Assembly (NCBI GenBank): GCA_026702845.1
Contig: JADCLS010000004.1
Coordinates: 248,001 to 312,000 of the forward strand
Length of the DNA: 64,000 nt
From: Candidatus Heimdallarchaeota archaeon
GTDB lineage: Archaea > Asgardarchaeota > Heimdallarchaeia > Heimdallarchaeales > Kariarchaeaceae
Direction: 5' to 3'
The position numbers were made by a program, and so were the translations under genes. Every line of letters starts with the position of its first letter. Position 1 is the stretch's first letter. This document shows positions 8,973-19,778 of this stretch, piece by piece. Under the pieces are notes generated by a model that searched no databases, was not told where the DNA came from, and saw only the letters and a list, made by a program, of their open reading frames with translations.

Positions 8973-10274
8973 ATGTCTACAACAGAAGAAGAGACTAAAT
9001 TTATTGTCGATGGACAGGAATACACTGAGGATCCATCCATTGAGACGTTTATTGAGGAAGCTGGTGCAGGATCTACAAAAGGTGCCATCAGCAAAATGAA
9101 GAATAGCCTGGCCAAAGCAGATATTACTGAACCCAGTCATCTATTTGGCATGTTTCTCACTGACATTGAGAATATTGATGGAGTGAGTGCAGCCAAGGCT
9201 AAAATGCTATACGAGCATGCAGGTCGGTTGATGCGTAAGGGAAATATTGTCATGGGAACAGAACAACTCGATTTTCGTGAACAGGATTTCCGGTATCTGC
9301 CAACAGGATCTGAGACACTAAATGAGATGCTTTCCTATTCCGATGGTCAGATTGGATGGAGAAGTAGAACCATGATCGAACTCTATGGTGGTGCCTCGGT
9401 GGGTAAAACACAGATATGCCTAACTGCAGCCTGTATGGCCATGCGTGCAGAGGCAATAGGTGGCTGGAACAAAGGTGTGGCCTATATTGATAGTGAGGGT
9501 GCGTTTGAGCTTCGTAGGTTCAGACGATTGGCACGATATTGGGGTGTGGATATAGAGACACTAAGTGATAAATTCCTCTATGCCAGGGCTCTTACCTTTG
9601 ATGATGTGGAGGTTGCACTGGATAATATTGCCAAGAAGATAGAGGAGAAACAAATTGGGATTGTCATTCTGGATTCCATCATGGATCCTTTGAAATCACA
9701 GTATCCTGTGGGGGGACAAGAACTGAGTAATCTTCAACCTAGGCAGAAACACCTCAAAAGGGTATTGGATAAGCTTAAAACCATTGCTGAGGTGAATAAC
9801 CTCATCACTATCTATACCAATCATATTCGCTCGAATATTGGTGGTTATGAAGGTCCTGATTCTGCACAAGGAGGTGCTGTGTTGGCCCATGCCTCTGATA
9901 TTCGAATTAAATTGGATAAACCGAATAGTAAGGAGAGAGGAAATTTCTTACCGAATAATGTGGAGAAGGGGATCAAGATGGGGCGTGCCAAGATCGTTGA
10001 TTGTGGATTTCTTGCAGAGACAGAAGGGTATTATCTGGTGGGACCCATGGGTATAGCTGATCCACAACGTTACGATACCATTGCCCTACATACCAAACAG
10101 ATCCAGGAGAAGGGATATATGTGTATAGATGCCCTTGGAAATGACTTGGATCCACTGGAGGATGATAACATCAATCGATCCGAGATACTCAGCAGGTTTA
10201 CTGAATTACTCTATGGTAAGGATGTCAAAGAGCCCAAGAAGGGTGAGAAGAATAAAAATAAAGGAAAGAAATAG
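8973..10274 (+). CDS. radA: RadA-type (Rad51/RecA family) recombinase
   Basis: 433 residues, near 100 longer than typical RadA. A helix-hairpin-helix-like segment (ENIDGVSAAKAKML, ~66-79) is followed by the ATPase core. Walker A is GGASVGKT (139-146), Walker B is IGIVILDS (228-235), and the L2-region QGGAVLAHASDIRI is typical of RadA. It assembles on single-stranded DNA and drives strand exchange; for an element it would serve recombination-dependent replication or repair. The first ~50 residues are extra and acidic, and the tail is Lys-rich (KKGEKNKNKGKK). Its divergence from cellular RadA suggests an element-encoded copy. Confidence 0.9.
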   Translation: MSTTEEETKFIVDGQEYTEDPSIETFIEEAGAGSTKGAISKMKNSLAKADITEPSHLFGMFLTDIENIDGVSAAKAKMLYEHAGRLMRKGNIVMGTEQLDFREQDFRYLPTGSETLNEMLSYSDGQIGWRSRTMIELYGGASVGKTQICLTAACMAMRAEAIGGWNKGVAYIDSEGAFELRRFRRLARYWGVDIETLSDKFLYARALTFDDVEVALDNIAKKIEEKQIGIVILDSIMDPLKSQYPVGGQELSNLQPRQKHLKRVLDKLKTIAEVNNLITIYTNHIRSNIGGYEGPDSAQGGAVLAHASDIRIKLDKPNSKERGNFLPNNVEKGIKMGRAKIVDCGFLAETEGYYLVGPMGIADPQRYDTIALHTKQIQEKGYMCIDALGNDLDPLEDDNINRSEILSRFTELLYGKDVKEPKKGEKNKNKGKK

Positions 10275-10321
10275 AGAGCAACGCATTTTTTAGTTATATA
10301 CTCATTCCATAATCATTTTGC

Positions 10322-13300
10322 ATGAGAAAACTACTACTAGTTTTACTAATGGCAATATTGTTACAGTTGAACACCAATGCATCATTTGGAGGATTAATCG
10401 ATACTACTACCACATTATCAACCCCTCAAGATACGGATTACAATGCTATCATTGAACTACAGGCTATTACAAGCACACCAGATCCAGTATTCATGGGATC
10501 CACAGTATTTACCGAGATCACCCGACAAATACGACTAGGATCAGCCTTCACACCATATACAACAACCAATTCTAAATTCAATTACAATTTCACTTTGGAT
10601 ATTACTCAGCATCTCATGGGTCTGAAAATACCAATAGTTGACATCGCTACCCAGTCACAGTATATTCAATTGAGTATCTACGAGGATAATGAACTTATTC
10701 ATCTCAGTCATGTGGATGACAGCCAATATCAACGATCAATTGATGATGGATATCTTTTATTTGTATTTGCAAGTGGTCAAACTGATACTGGTACAGATAT
10801 TACTATCACCAGAAGTTGGGAGTATAGTATTGAATTAGAGGTTCCACTGGGCAGTATTACCATTCCCACAGGACCTCAAACTGATCTGTTAATCAATGGA
10901 GAAGAAGGTGGTTACCTCTATTTACTCAAAGGATCAGTACTTGATACAGTTGATGTTTCATCTGGTATGGCATCAATATATTATCAAGTACCACTTGGAA
11001 AGGTGACCATCATCTCCTATTATTATGAGGGAGATCTTTTTGGGCCATCATATGATGAACTACAAATCACAGCAACTAATATCGGATTATCTGTGCTCAT
11101 GGGAGATGTATCATGTAACAGTGGGGAGAGGGCTACAGTTGATGGTACGGTAAGAATCAACAACAACTTACTATCTGGAGCAAATGTGGATCTATTCCTT
11201 ATTTCCAAAACCCGAGAATATATTGGTAACCAACAATCCACTGGAGATGGAGTATCATTTGAGATTAGCTGTGATTATTTACCTGGTGAGTATACATTGG
11301 AGATGGTTGCCAGTTATCTGACTGAGAGTATAACGGATACCAGTATATTGACGGTGACCAAGCCCACAGCCATTTTCCATTCAGTTATCGCCCAAGGACA
11401 ATATCTAAAATCTGGATACACACAGATCAATATTGAGGGAAAATTGGGTTTTGAGGGTAATCCTGTAGACAATTTGATTGAACTTAACTGGGAGGATAAA
11501 TCCGTAGAATTGCAGGTAGAACTAGGGGTATTCGCCTATTCCATGAATACATCACTACTACCTGGAACATATACAGATTACTATTCTATTAAAAACCTCA
11601 ATTCCATGTGGGATATAGAAGAGGTTTTTGTGGATCTAGTAATCACACCGGGAGAGATTTTCATCAATGTCGCAAATTATGAAGTGGAATATCTTGCCCA
11701 ACCAATTACCATAGAGGCCAGTGTAAAAAATAGTGTTAATGAACACATCACAACACAATTGGATGTATTTGTATGGCAGGGTGATGATTATATTCTCCTT
11801 GGTTCCATGACTGAGCAAAATATATCCTATTCCTACACACTTCCATCCTTAGAATTTGGATTACATACCCTGAAATTAGTGGCTCATGATACTCCAATCT
11901 ATGCCAAATCTATTCGTACATGTAATATCCAGATAGGTGGATCAGAAGTTGTACTATCTCGAGGGATATTACGAGATCATCTGGATATAGAATTCAATAA
12001 TATGGGAAATTTCTCCATACAGGTTTTAGATACTGAGGGTAATCCTCTCTCTAATGTGTTGCTGGGTTATTTCAGCAATGATCAGGGAATAATGCGAAAT
12101 ATTGCTAATCGTACTACTGGGTCGGATGGATGGGTATATTTCAGCTATCTTCCTCGACCAACTATCAATTTTCTTGGAAATTATCCTGAATACACCATGC
12201 ATATTATAGTTCTTGAAGATGCGTTCTACGGTTATGCCTATGATATTTCATATACAATGCAGCTCCTGGACATTGAGACAGAAACCGAATCATTATTGGG
12301 TTATGCAGGTGAGATATCAATATTTTCAGTACCTTTACTTGATTCACAAGGTCTGGCAATTCAGGAAGATTTTGTGTATACAGTGAAATTACTTGATGGT
12401 GATACAATTCTAAGTACAAAAAGTCATACTACGCTTGAAGGAAGTGTCATTCATTTCGAGTTCAATTTCGACACCCTGGGTACTTATATTCTACAGATAT
12501 TGACACCAGATCAATGGATTTATCACGGATGGACATATAATGTTGAGATTTCCATTTCCACTGGACAGTATGTGATTGATGCCAATAACATTCATACACT
12601 TCAAGGGATACACACAGCATTTGTTGCGTATATAGGAACACAGGCAAGGCATAATGTATCAGATCAGGTAGCACGATTATATATTATGAATCAGGGTTGG
12701 CAACTTATTGGCACATCTATTTCTGATATCAATGGTCGAGTGGAGATCATCACCCAGATTCTAAAAAATCCAGGAATATATGATTTCAAATGGGAGATAC
12801 AGGGAGATACCAATTATCTGGGTGATTCCATTGAATTATCCCTATTTGTTGATGGTATTGCATCAGAAATAATTGTTGATACAAGTCCCATCTACCAGTA
12901 CAGTGAGAGTATTGAATTATCCATCTATCTTGGAGTACCAGGAGTATCAGGAATTTCAGGAACAATCAGTATATTCTTAGCAGATGATATTTATCAAGTC
13001 TTTACTGATAACACAGGATATGCGTCTCTATCCATTCCCGGTGATTACGAGCCTGGATCTTATCTAATCCATTTCAGCTATGATGGGAACACTCAGTACA
13101 ATGCCAGCACAGCACAAGTGACAATTGAAATAGGGGGAAAACCCACTACACTAAATTTCATTGGCCAGTATAATATGACCTATGCCACTCATGTAAACTT
13201 CCTGGTCAGACTAACTTCTGGAGGATTTGGAATAGAAGGTATCAATGTGGAGCTGGAGGTTGATGGTAAATTCTATTATGCAGTGACAAATGAGACTGGA

Positions 13301-16156
13301 TACGCATCATACAGATTATTCCTGCTGGCAACTACAGGGGAGTATGAGATCTATGCAAAGATGAGGGCAACTGCGGGATATGAAGCATCAGAAGATAGTA
13401 TAATGATCCAAGTGAGGAAATTGGATATGAAAATAGGTATTCAGATGAGCAATGAAACGTATCATTCATCCTGGTTAGAGATACTCATTCAGCTGAGTGT
13501 AGAAGCTACAATAGAAATTAAATATGATCATGGTCTGCTTTACTACGGCAAGGAGACAGAGATATTCCTTCAATTAACCATGGATCCAGGTACATATAAT
13601 TTGGAATTTATTATATCTCATCCATATTATAATACGTATAATGCGAATTATCCATTGATTATCAATCCGCTTCCAATACAAATGGAATACTCACTTCCTG
13701 ATTTCACCTATCAGCAATCATCATCTATAGAATTCTCTGTATATGATCTATTTGATCATCCCTACACTGGTAATGTGACCATAAAATTATTCTCAGATCG
13801 ATTACTCACATCACAGGTAGTAATGCTGTACAATGGCTTTGGGGTGGTAAATATTATTCCTCCAGAGGCAGGAGAGCTACAACTCTATTTCATAATTAGT
13901 CAGTCTCCCTATGAGTATACTGAGATGATGTCTACGATTACTGTAAATATGGTTATGCCCGAGATAAGATATGATGTGATTGATGATAGTAGCCAGGTTA
14001 TAATCAATGTTACTGTACTTGCAAATGGAGTTATCCAGGATGTAGATGTTGAATTGTATCGTTTCACCAGTAGTTGGACCTATATAAAAACGGGATCTCT
14101 ATTTAAAATATCAATGCAGAGTGATTATATCTTCAGAATAATTTTCCCGGGATCAAATGATCTCAGTGCCACACAGACAGAGGGTGCTATATTCTTACAG
14201 AATCCAAATCTTGAGGATAAAAATATACGTGCAGTGTTCCCCCATATCAATTTGAATGCAACATTACGTGGAAATACAACACTCGATGGGTATACCTTAA
14301 ACTATGCACTGGGTACGCTGGATGGATCAATCATCTCTGTTGATGGGGATATTATCCTTGATATCCTTCATTTCTACCCACCAGGAGAATATCAACTACT
14401 GCTGGAATTTCCACAGCAGGGATGGTATGCCCATCAATTGTGGACTATTGATATCACCATTGAGAAGGCAACTCCCACCATTACCGTACAAAGTACTGAG
14501 CTTTCATTTGGCAGGCAAGTTAATTATACTATATCGGCTGAGATTGATGATTTTATCCTTGATGGTGTAAAGATTACGGTAGTATTCAATGGAGTTGAAA
14601 TTGGATCAGGAATTCTGAATAATGAGAAATTCCATATTCTGATTGATACAAATATTCCTCTGGGTGAATATATATTACTAGTGAGATTGGATGAGGGTAT
14701 GTATACTAAAGCAATATCAGATGAATTCACTATCTCTATTTTGAATGAGACAGATCTTACAGTATCAGTGAGTGCGGGAAGTTTTTTTGATGATGGAGTA
14801 TTACTAGCAGTGCTGATAGATCCATCTACAAATAAAGGTATTAGGGATCAGGAACTCTATGTATACCTTGAGGATGAGTTGCTTGTCAAATTAATTACCA
14901 ATTCATCTGGAATGGCAGAATATCGAATTGCAGGATTATTACCTGGTATTTATACGATAAAGGTAATTCAACCATCTACTGAGATTTACTTTGGAAATGA
15001 TATAGAGGTTCAGTATGGCGTGAGACAGGGAGAAGTGGATATATCTCTTGATGTCATAGATAGGGGAATAACTCATGGGATAAGCATCAATATTAGCCTA
15101 ACAGAAGATGTGGATGAGGTAATCTTTTGGTACATTCTCGACACTGAATTTTCAGGAGAGTTTGTGCATCATACTACATTGAATTTTGAAGGTGATATGG
15201 TGGGTACATACAATATAGTGTTTGAATGGCAGGGGTTCTCTGAATATTATGAAATTAATCCAAATGAGTATACTTTTGGTTATGAGGCAGTCGATGCTGA
15301 AGTAATACTTCTGAATTCTACTGTTGGATATGGTTCAGATATTGTACTGCAAGTATATCATAATGATATTATGCTGAAGGGAATAGAATTGGAGATCCGG
15401 CTTGATGGTACAACATACTACAGATTGACTGATGAAAATGGTACTATTCAGATCTCAACCACACAATTACTTGATGGTAACTATTCTCTTGAGATAGTGA
15501 TAGATATCTCTACTATTATCAAACAGCCATATTCTCACACATTTAATCTGAGAGTTATCAAGGGAAATCTTCCATTCTCCATCAAAGATACAGAATTATT
15601 CTATGGACAGAGACAATTGGAAATTGAAGATCCTATGAATGGAAATTATACTGTGATCCTCAATGGAGATAAACGAACAGGAATCAAGTTAATTGATGGT
15701 AAGTTGGATATCGGTGTACTTTTGAATGTCGGTGAGTATAATATATCTATCATACGTGAGCATTATCGTATGTATACCTTCTTTGTCAATACTACCATAA
15801 CTGTCTTACCTGTGGATACCACAATCCAGACACTTGTAACAGAGGAAAGTATCAGTTTTATGGTTTATAGCAATATTACCTATGCAGAGATAGTTAATTA
15901 TGAATTCTCTATTTTAGTATACAGGGATGGAGTGTTAATAGAGAATATCACAAGTAGCACCAGTACACGCTACATATATTTCCTTGAAGATGGAGAATAT
16001 GTCATTTATTTCAATCTGATAAATAATTACAATGGACAGGTCACAGCATTGATTACTCCTGAAGGAAGCATATCATTTAATTATGAGCTTGGAATAGCAC
16101 TCGCAATGGTTTTAGTAATGGGTATAACAATAATCAAGAAAAAAGTGATGAAATAA
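10322..16156 (+). CDS. Giant Ig-like repeat surface protein
   Basis: 1944 residues with an N-terminal signal peptide (residues 1-20) and one C-terminal membrane helix (GIALAMVLVMGITII) followed by KKKVMK. The body is a long run of beta-sandwich repeats of ~90-110 residues that share GxYxL/I and YTDENGxA-type turns, as in bacterial/archaeal Ig-like and MG2-like adhesin domains. It most likely forms an extracellular stalk or adhesin anchored in the membrane. A TATA-like GTTATATA lies 28 bases before the ATG. No catalytic domain was recognised. Confidence 0.8.
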   Translation: MRKLLLVLLMAILLQLNTNASFGGLIDTTTTLSTPQDTDYNAIIELQAITSTPDPVFMGSTVFTEITRQIRLGSAFTPYTTTNSKFNYNFTLDITQHLMGLKIPIVDIATQSQYIQLSIYEDNELIHLSHVDDSQYQRSIDDGYLLFVFASGQTDTGTDITITRSWEYSIELEVPLGSITIPTGPQTDLLINGEEGGYLYLLKGSVLDTVDVSSGMASIYYQVPLGKVTIISYYYEGDLFGPSYDELQITATNIGLSVLMGDVSCNSGERATVDGTVRINNNLLSGANVDLFLISKTREYIGNQQSTGDGVSFEISCDYLPGEYTLEMVASYLTESITDTSILTVTKPTAIFHSVIAQGQYLKSGYTQINIEGKLGFEGNPVDNLIELNWEDKSVELQVELGVFAYSMNTSLLPGTYTDYYSIKNLNSMWDIEEVFVDLVITPGEIFINVANYEVEYLAQPITIEASVKNSVNEHITTQLDVFVWQGDDYILLGSMTEQNISYSYTLPSLEFGLHTLKLVAHDTPIYAKSIRTCNIQIGGSEVVLSRGILRDHLDIEFNNMGNFSIQVLDTEGNPLSNVLLGYFSNDQGIMRNIANRTTGSDGWVYFSYLPRPTINFLGNYPEYTMHIIVLEDAFYGYAYDISYTMQLLDIETETESLLGYAGEISIFSVPLLDSQGLAIQEDFVYTVKLLDGDTILSTKSHTTLEGSVIHFEFNFDTLGTYILQILTPDQWIYHGWTYNVEISISTGQYVIDANNIHTLQGIHTAFVAYIGTQARHNVSDQVARLYIMNQGWQLIGTSISDINGRVEIITQILKNPGIYDFKWEIQGDTNYLGDSIELSLFVDGIASEIIVDTSPIYQYSESIELSIYLGVPGVSGISGTISIFLADDIYQVFTDNTGYASLSIPGDYEPGSYLIHFSYDGNTQYNASTAQVTIEIGGKPTTLNFIGQYNMTYATHVNFLVRLTSGGFGIEGINVELEVDGKFYYAVTNETGYASYRLFLLATTGEYEIYAKMRATAGYEASEDSIMIQVRKLDMKIGIQMSNETYHSSWLEILIQLSVEATIEIKYDHGLLYYGKETEIFLQLTMDPGTYNLEFIISHPYYNTYNANYPLIINPLPIQMEYSLPDFTYQQSSSIEFSVYDLFDHPYTGNVTIKLFSDRLLTSQVVMLYNGFGVVNIIPPEAGELQLYFIISQSPYEYTEMMSTITVNMVMPEIRYDVIDDSSQVIINVTVLANGVIQDVDVELYRFTSSWTYIKTGSLFKISMQSDYIFRIIFPGSNDLSATQTEGAIFLQNPNLEDKNIRAVFPHINLNATLRGNTTLDGYTLNYALGTLDGSIISVDGDIILDILHFYPPGEYQLLLEFPQQGWYAHQLWTIDITIEKATPTITVQSTELSFGRQVNYTISAEIDDFILDGVKITVVFNGVEIGSGILNNEKFHILIDTNIPLGEYILLVRLDEGMYTKAISDEFTISILNETDLTVSVSAGSFFDDGVLLAVLIDPSTNKGIRDQELYVYLEDELLVKLITNSSGMAEYRIAGLLPGIYTIKVIQPSTEIYFGNDIEVQYGVRQGEVDISLDVIDRGITHGISINISLTEDVDEVIFWYILDTEFSGEFVHHTTLNFEGDMVGTYNIVFEWQGFSEYYEINPNEYTFGYEAVDAEVILLNSTVGYGSDIVLQVYHNDIMLKGIELEIRLDGTTYYRLTDENGTIQISTTQLLDGNYSLEIVIDISTIIKQPYSHTFNLRVIKGNLPFSIKDTELFYGQRQLEIEDPMNGNYTVILNGDKRTGIKLIDGKLDIGVLLNVGEYNISIIREHYRMYTFFVNTTITVLPVDTTIQTLVTEESISFMVYSNITYAEIVNYEFSILVYRDGVLIENITSSTSTRYIYFLEDGEYVIYFNLINNYNGQVTALITPEGSISFNYELGIALAMVLVMGITIIKKKVMK

Positions 16157-16197
16157 GGGCACAAAGAGTGTCATTATTTCAGAAATTACCTTTTTTA

Positions 16198-16242
16198 CTT
16201 AAATATTAATAGTCAATTCTTTCACTATTAAGAGGAGTGAAT
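16198..16242 (+). promoter_or_regulatory. Promoter and Shine-Dalgarno of 16243 gene
   Basis: A T-run followed by CTTAAATAT lies ~45 bases upstream, and AGGAG sits five bases before ATG 16243. The Shine-Dalgarno and the paralogue alignment decide the start in favour of this ATG over an upstream in-frame GTG at 16237. Confidence 0.6.
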
Positions 16243-17139
16243 ATGCGAGAAGAGTTCATTGAACTAATCAATTTCAATGGTGGTTACAATGGTAAACAAC
16301 TCTCGCATACTTGCACCTATTCTATCACTGAGTTGCAATCTATTCTGGAATTCGGTGATCCACGTGCTTTTGTTGAACAAGAATATTCATTTGAGCATAC
16401 CCATGATAATAATAATGAGAAGCTATTATCTCATTATCTGATTCCTGATGAGAATTTGAAAATACAAGAAGATCTCAGAATTGCGAAGAAATTGAATATT
16501 TACAAGAGTATAGTGAAATCAGTAGATTATGATACTAAGAAATCAAAACAGAAATTGGACCTCATAATAGAGAATTTACTTCATTTTCCACATGAATATC
16601 ATCAAACAATCAAATTTATCCTAGATTTCGATCTGAAAACATTGCTTGCTTTCTGTATGGATTACCGTGCACCTGATATTAAGAAGATTCTCTGTGTGTG
16701 GGTTCTGAAACGATCACGCTTACATGGAAACTATACATCTCTGAAAAAAGTCTGTAAAGCTGTAAATGAGGAATATACAGGATTTATGAAACTTAGGGGT
16801 GCTGTCGATAAGGTAATTCCTAGAGATGAGGATGTGATCAAGGAATCCATGCGATTATCTGCATATGAAATTTTATTCGAATTGAGACGTTTTGATCTGA
16901 TAACTCCAAAAGATCTCAAAATTACTGTAGAACATATTAAAAACCTGAATAAAGAACATCCAGAGGTATTCAGGGGTATAGAGGAGATGCATTTGGTGAT
17001 TGCCATGGTGGGACTTGTAAAAACAGGTATCCACCTACATAAGCTCCTACTTGCATATGAGGAGAAGAAAAAAATTCAGAGACGCAGAATATATCAAGCT
17101 GCCAAACGAGCATTAATTCGATGTGAGATAAAGCAATAG
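16243..17139 (+). CDS. All-helical paralogue family member A, possible cyclin-like fold
   Basis: 298 residues, related along its length to the next gene: both begin MRExx..IN..GGYNGxxL and continue with a Cys-Tyr motif and an acidic stretch. The C-terminal ~190 residues are helical, in two blocks of about 85-100 residues. The second ends with a segment (EMHLVIAMVGLVKTGIHLHK, then a basic helix) that looks like the last helices of a TFIIB cyclin repeat. A divergent transcription-factor-B-like role is my hypothesis, not a recognised family. Start chosen from the Shine-Dalgarno and from the paralogue N-terminus. Confidence 0.6.
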   Translation: MREEFIELINFNGGYNGKQLSHTCTYSITELQSILEFGDPRAFVEQEYSFEHTHDNNNEKLLSHYLIPDENLKIQEDLRIAKKLNIYKSIVKSVDYDTKKSKQKLDLIIENLLHFPHEYHQTIKFILDFDLKTLLAFCMDYRAPDIKKILCVWVLKRSRLHGNYTSLKKVCKAVNEEYTGFMKLRGAVDKVIPRDEDVIKESMRLSAYEILFELRRFDLITPKDLKITVEHIKNLNKEHPEVFRGIEEMHLVIAMVGLVKTGIHLHKLLLAYEEKKKIQRRRIYQAAKRALIRCEIKQ

Positions 17140-17275
17140 GGAAATCAATCCAGTAAAAACACCGTCAATTGAGTCAATATACCCCGATTTTTTGAGCATC
17201 AGGAATCGTACCCAGTTTTCCTTTATAAAGAAAATTGACTACAATATATTAAGTACTGAAACAAAGTGATGTGCT

Positions 17276-18580
17276 ATGAGAGAACGGTTAATTCAGGAAA
17301 TCAATGCTAAAGGCGGATACAATGGCCAGAAGCTTGATTCATCTTGCGGATATTCTGAACTAGAACTAGAATCAATAATTGAATACGATGATCATCGCTG
17401 CTTCCCAGAGGAGGAGTATGATTTTAGTGTTAATTATATTGAGGATAAAAAGGGAAATAAAAGGATGAGCACCTATACTATGCCAACCAGATATTCCTTC
17501 TACTTTAAGGATCTTGAGGATGCCAAAAAGGTAGGAGGGAACCAGATGAAAAAACATCTGCAGTATAGTATGGAACGAGATATTCAGACGGAGATCTCCA
17601 GAAGAAATAAAATCACCAAGCTCATTGCTAGCTTTCCTGATAAATTCCATGTAGTTACAAAATATATTCTTGAAAATGATATGGATAAACTAGTGGAATA
17701 CACTGAGAGAATGCAGAGAAACACTGTGTTAAAACTACTTTGCATTCTTACTCATAAGAGGGGATTGGAGATGGGTGTATTCTCATCATTCATGGAACTT
17801 CCAAAATACTTTGAAATAGAAAAACCAGGCCTTCTACGAATCCTTGGGGATATGCAGCAGGCAGGTTTCTTTAGCAAAGAGATCAAGAAAACTCTATCTG
17901 TAGAGGAATCCGCAAGAAATATCATATTTGATCTATTTAACCTCTCTCTCATCAATGATCGTGATAAAAAAGTTGCACTTGCCTTGCTCAAGGATTTCAA
18001 GATGCTGTATCCTGAAATTTTCAATGCAAGTGAGTATCTTGACTTTGCTCTGGTGATGTCAATATTGCAATTAATACGTCCTGTACACATAAGGAAATTC
18101 ATTGGTACTTATGGAAAGGATGAACCAAGAGATATTATGGAGAACTGGTATCAGGCAGTAAGAAGGACTGAGAGACGCTCAAATCAATATCAAATGGATA
18201 GGGAATCTAAGAAATATTTTGATATCGAAGAATATATCCCAATGGTTGATCAACAACCAGTTGAGTTAAACATTGAGGTGGTTGATCCCGTTCCAGAGGT
18301 ACCTGAAATTGTTTTTGAACAAGAAGAATTACTTGAAGAAGTAATTGAAGAATGTCCTGGAGTGTTTGAGCAACCAATATTTACTTCTGAGGAAGTATTC
18401 TTGGAGTTACATACCGAGATAGATGATTGTATCAGCTTTATAGTAATTTCTGATGGAATTGGTACAATCTCATGGTATGGCGTATCAGTATACGAGGAAG
18501 AGTATATTCCAGAACATGTGCTTGAGGATGAGAATTTTGAGAAAATGCGATTGAGAGCACTACCTTGTTATCCAGGTTAA
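17276..18580 (+). CDS. All-helical paralogue family member B with acidic C-terminal extension
   Basis: 434 residues. Residues 1-~290 are paralogous to the preceding protein, and ~110-290 also resemble the protein at 53064-53741. The ~140-residue C-terminal extension is rich in Glu, Val and Pro (for example VDPVPEVPEIVFEQEELLEE) and may be a flexible interaction tail. The stop overlaps the next start as TAATG, so the downstream gene is translationally coupled. Function is not recognised; the same cyclin-like speculation applies to the helical part. Confidence 0.6.
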   Translation: MRERLIQEINAKGGYNGQKLDSSCGYSELELESIIEYDDHRCFPEEEYDFSVNYIEDKKGNKRMSTYTMPTRYSFYFKDLEDAKKVGGNQMKKHLQYSMERDIQTEISRRNKITKLIASFPDKFHVVTKYILENDMDKLVEYTERMQRNTVLKLLCILTHKRGLEMGVFSSFMELPKYFEIEKPGLLRILGDMQQAGFFSKEIKKTLSVEESARNIIFDLFNLSLINDRDKKVALALLKDFKMLYPEIFNASEYLDFALVMSILQLIRPVHIRKFIGTYGKDEPRDIMENWYQAVRRTERRSNQYQMDRESKKYFDIEEYIPMVDQQPVELNIEVVDPVPEVPEIVFEQEELLEEVIEECPGVFEQPIFTSEEVFLELHTEIDDCISFIVISDGIGTISWYGVSVYEEEYIPEHVLEDENFEKMRLRALPCYPG

Positions 18581-19710
18581 TGTCTATGCTCCCATTATCA
18601 ATCAATCGATTTGATATTGAGGATTTTCTACTTGAAATGGATCTCGTACTATATGGAATTGATCCCAAGATACATTTCACACCGGTTAGAGATGATTTTG
18701 GGTACATTCTTACTGGAATTGAGGGCCAACCGTACAAAGTAATCAATAAGAATCGATGGAGAAAGATCATCTGGAATGATTATCCCATCTGTTACGCCTC
18801 CTCAGATAAGGAACCAGTTCAAATAATCAAGGATAAATTACTAATGGATCCATATCCCAGGATTATCTGCAGTTCCTTTGATAGTGTGCAGGATATTACC
18901 AGAATACGGGAGCAATATTTTGATGATCGTTTATCGAGTGAGACCTTCAATATCCATGGTGAGGACATTGATAATTTCAGGAAACCGCAAAGGACAATCT
19001 TGAATGTTGATCAACTGGGAATTCACAGTATTAATGCATTACTTGATTATCTAGCAGGAAAGTGGAACTATCATCCTGAGGATCTACCCAACAATTCCAT
19101 ACTAAAAATTGATATGTATTCACTTCTTAAAAGAGAATACAGATCTCCAATCCTGGATACCAGTGATATTAACGGCTATACACAACTGGTTATGAATGAG
19201 GTATCAGATGATCTCAGAAAATTTCGAACTGAACAAGAGAATCATCTGAACGATTATCAAATCAAGATATCTACACATGCTCAACGTGATATTCTGATAG
19301 ATAAATTCACCCAAGAACTGGAATTCAGGGAAAAAAAATTCAAACAGCAACAACAAGTAGAGATGCTTGTAAAGATACAGAATTTCTCAAATCTCAAACA
19401 TCATGATATGCCTGATTGTCGCTTTCCTAATCATATCAGTGATACGATAATTAAGATTTTAACTCTGATGCGTTTATTTCATACTAATCATGGATTGATT
19501 TTTTTACTGATAACTCCAATATTCAAAATCAAGCTTACACGAAATTATGACGTATTCCAGGAACCAACTACTGCATTCTATCATGATTCCAATCAACTAC
19601 TATTACAGTTATTCCAGCAGGATCTGGCCATGATTGTGGAGGAAAGGTTTGGAGAGTATCTCTGCTTATCCAAGGATGAAAAAGGAATATGGACAAATGA
19701 CAAAAAATGA
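18580..19710 (+). CDS. Unrecognised protein, coupled to paralogue B
   Basis: 376 residues from the ATG that overlaps the upstream stop (TAATG); an in-frame TTG at 18565 is less likely. The central region (~210-275) is helical and charged, with EKKFKQQQQVEM suggesting a short coiled coil. No catalytic motif or membrane segment is recognised. The one-base overlap makes it a likely partner of the 17276-18580 product. Confidence 0.6.
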   Translation: MSMLPLSINRFDIEDFLLEMDLVLYGIDPKIHFTPVRDDFGYILTGIEGQPYKVINKNRWRKIIWNDYPICYASSDKEPVQIIKDKLLMDPYPRIICSSFDSVQDITRIREQYFDDRLSSETFNIHGEDIDNFRKPQRTILNVDQLGIHSINALLDYLAGKWNYHPEDLPNNSILKIDMYSLLKREYRSPILDTSDINGYTQLVMNEVSDDLRKFRTEQENHLNDYQIKISTHAQRDILIDKFTQELEFREKKFKQQQQVEMLVKIQNFSNLKHHDMPDCRFPNHISDTIIKILTLMRLFHTNHGLIFLLITPIFKIKLTRNYDVFQEPTTAFYHDSNQLLLQLFQQDLAMIVEERFGEYLCLSKDEKGIWTNDKK

Positions 19711-19778
19711 TCAAATATGTTTATAGCGTGACAAATATATTGTTGTTGCTTATATACTAACTCTATTGGATATTATAT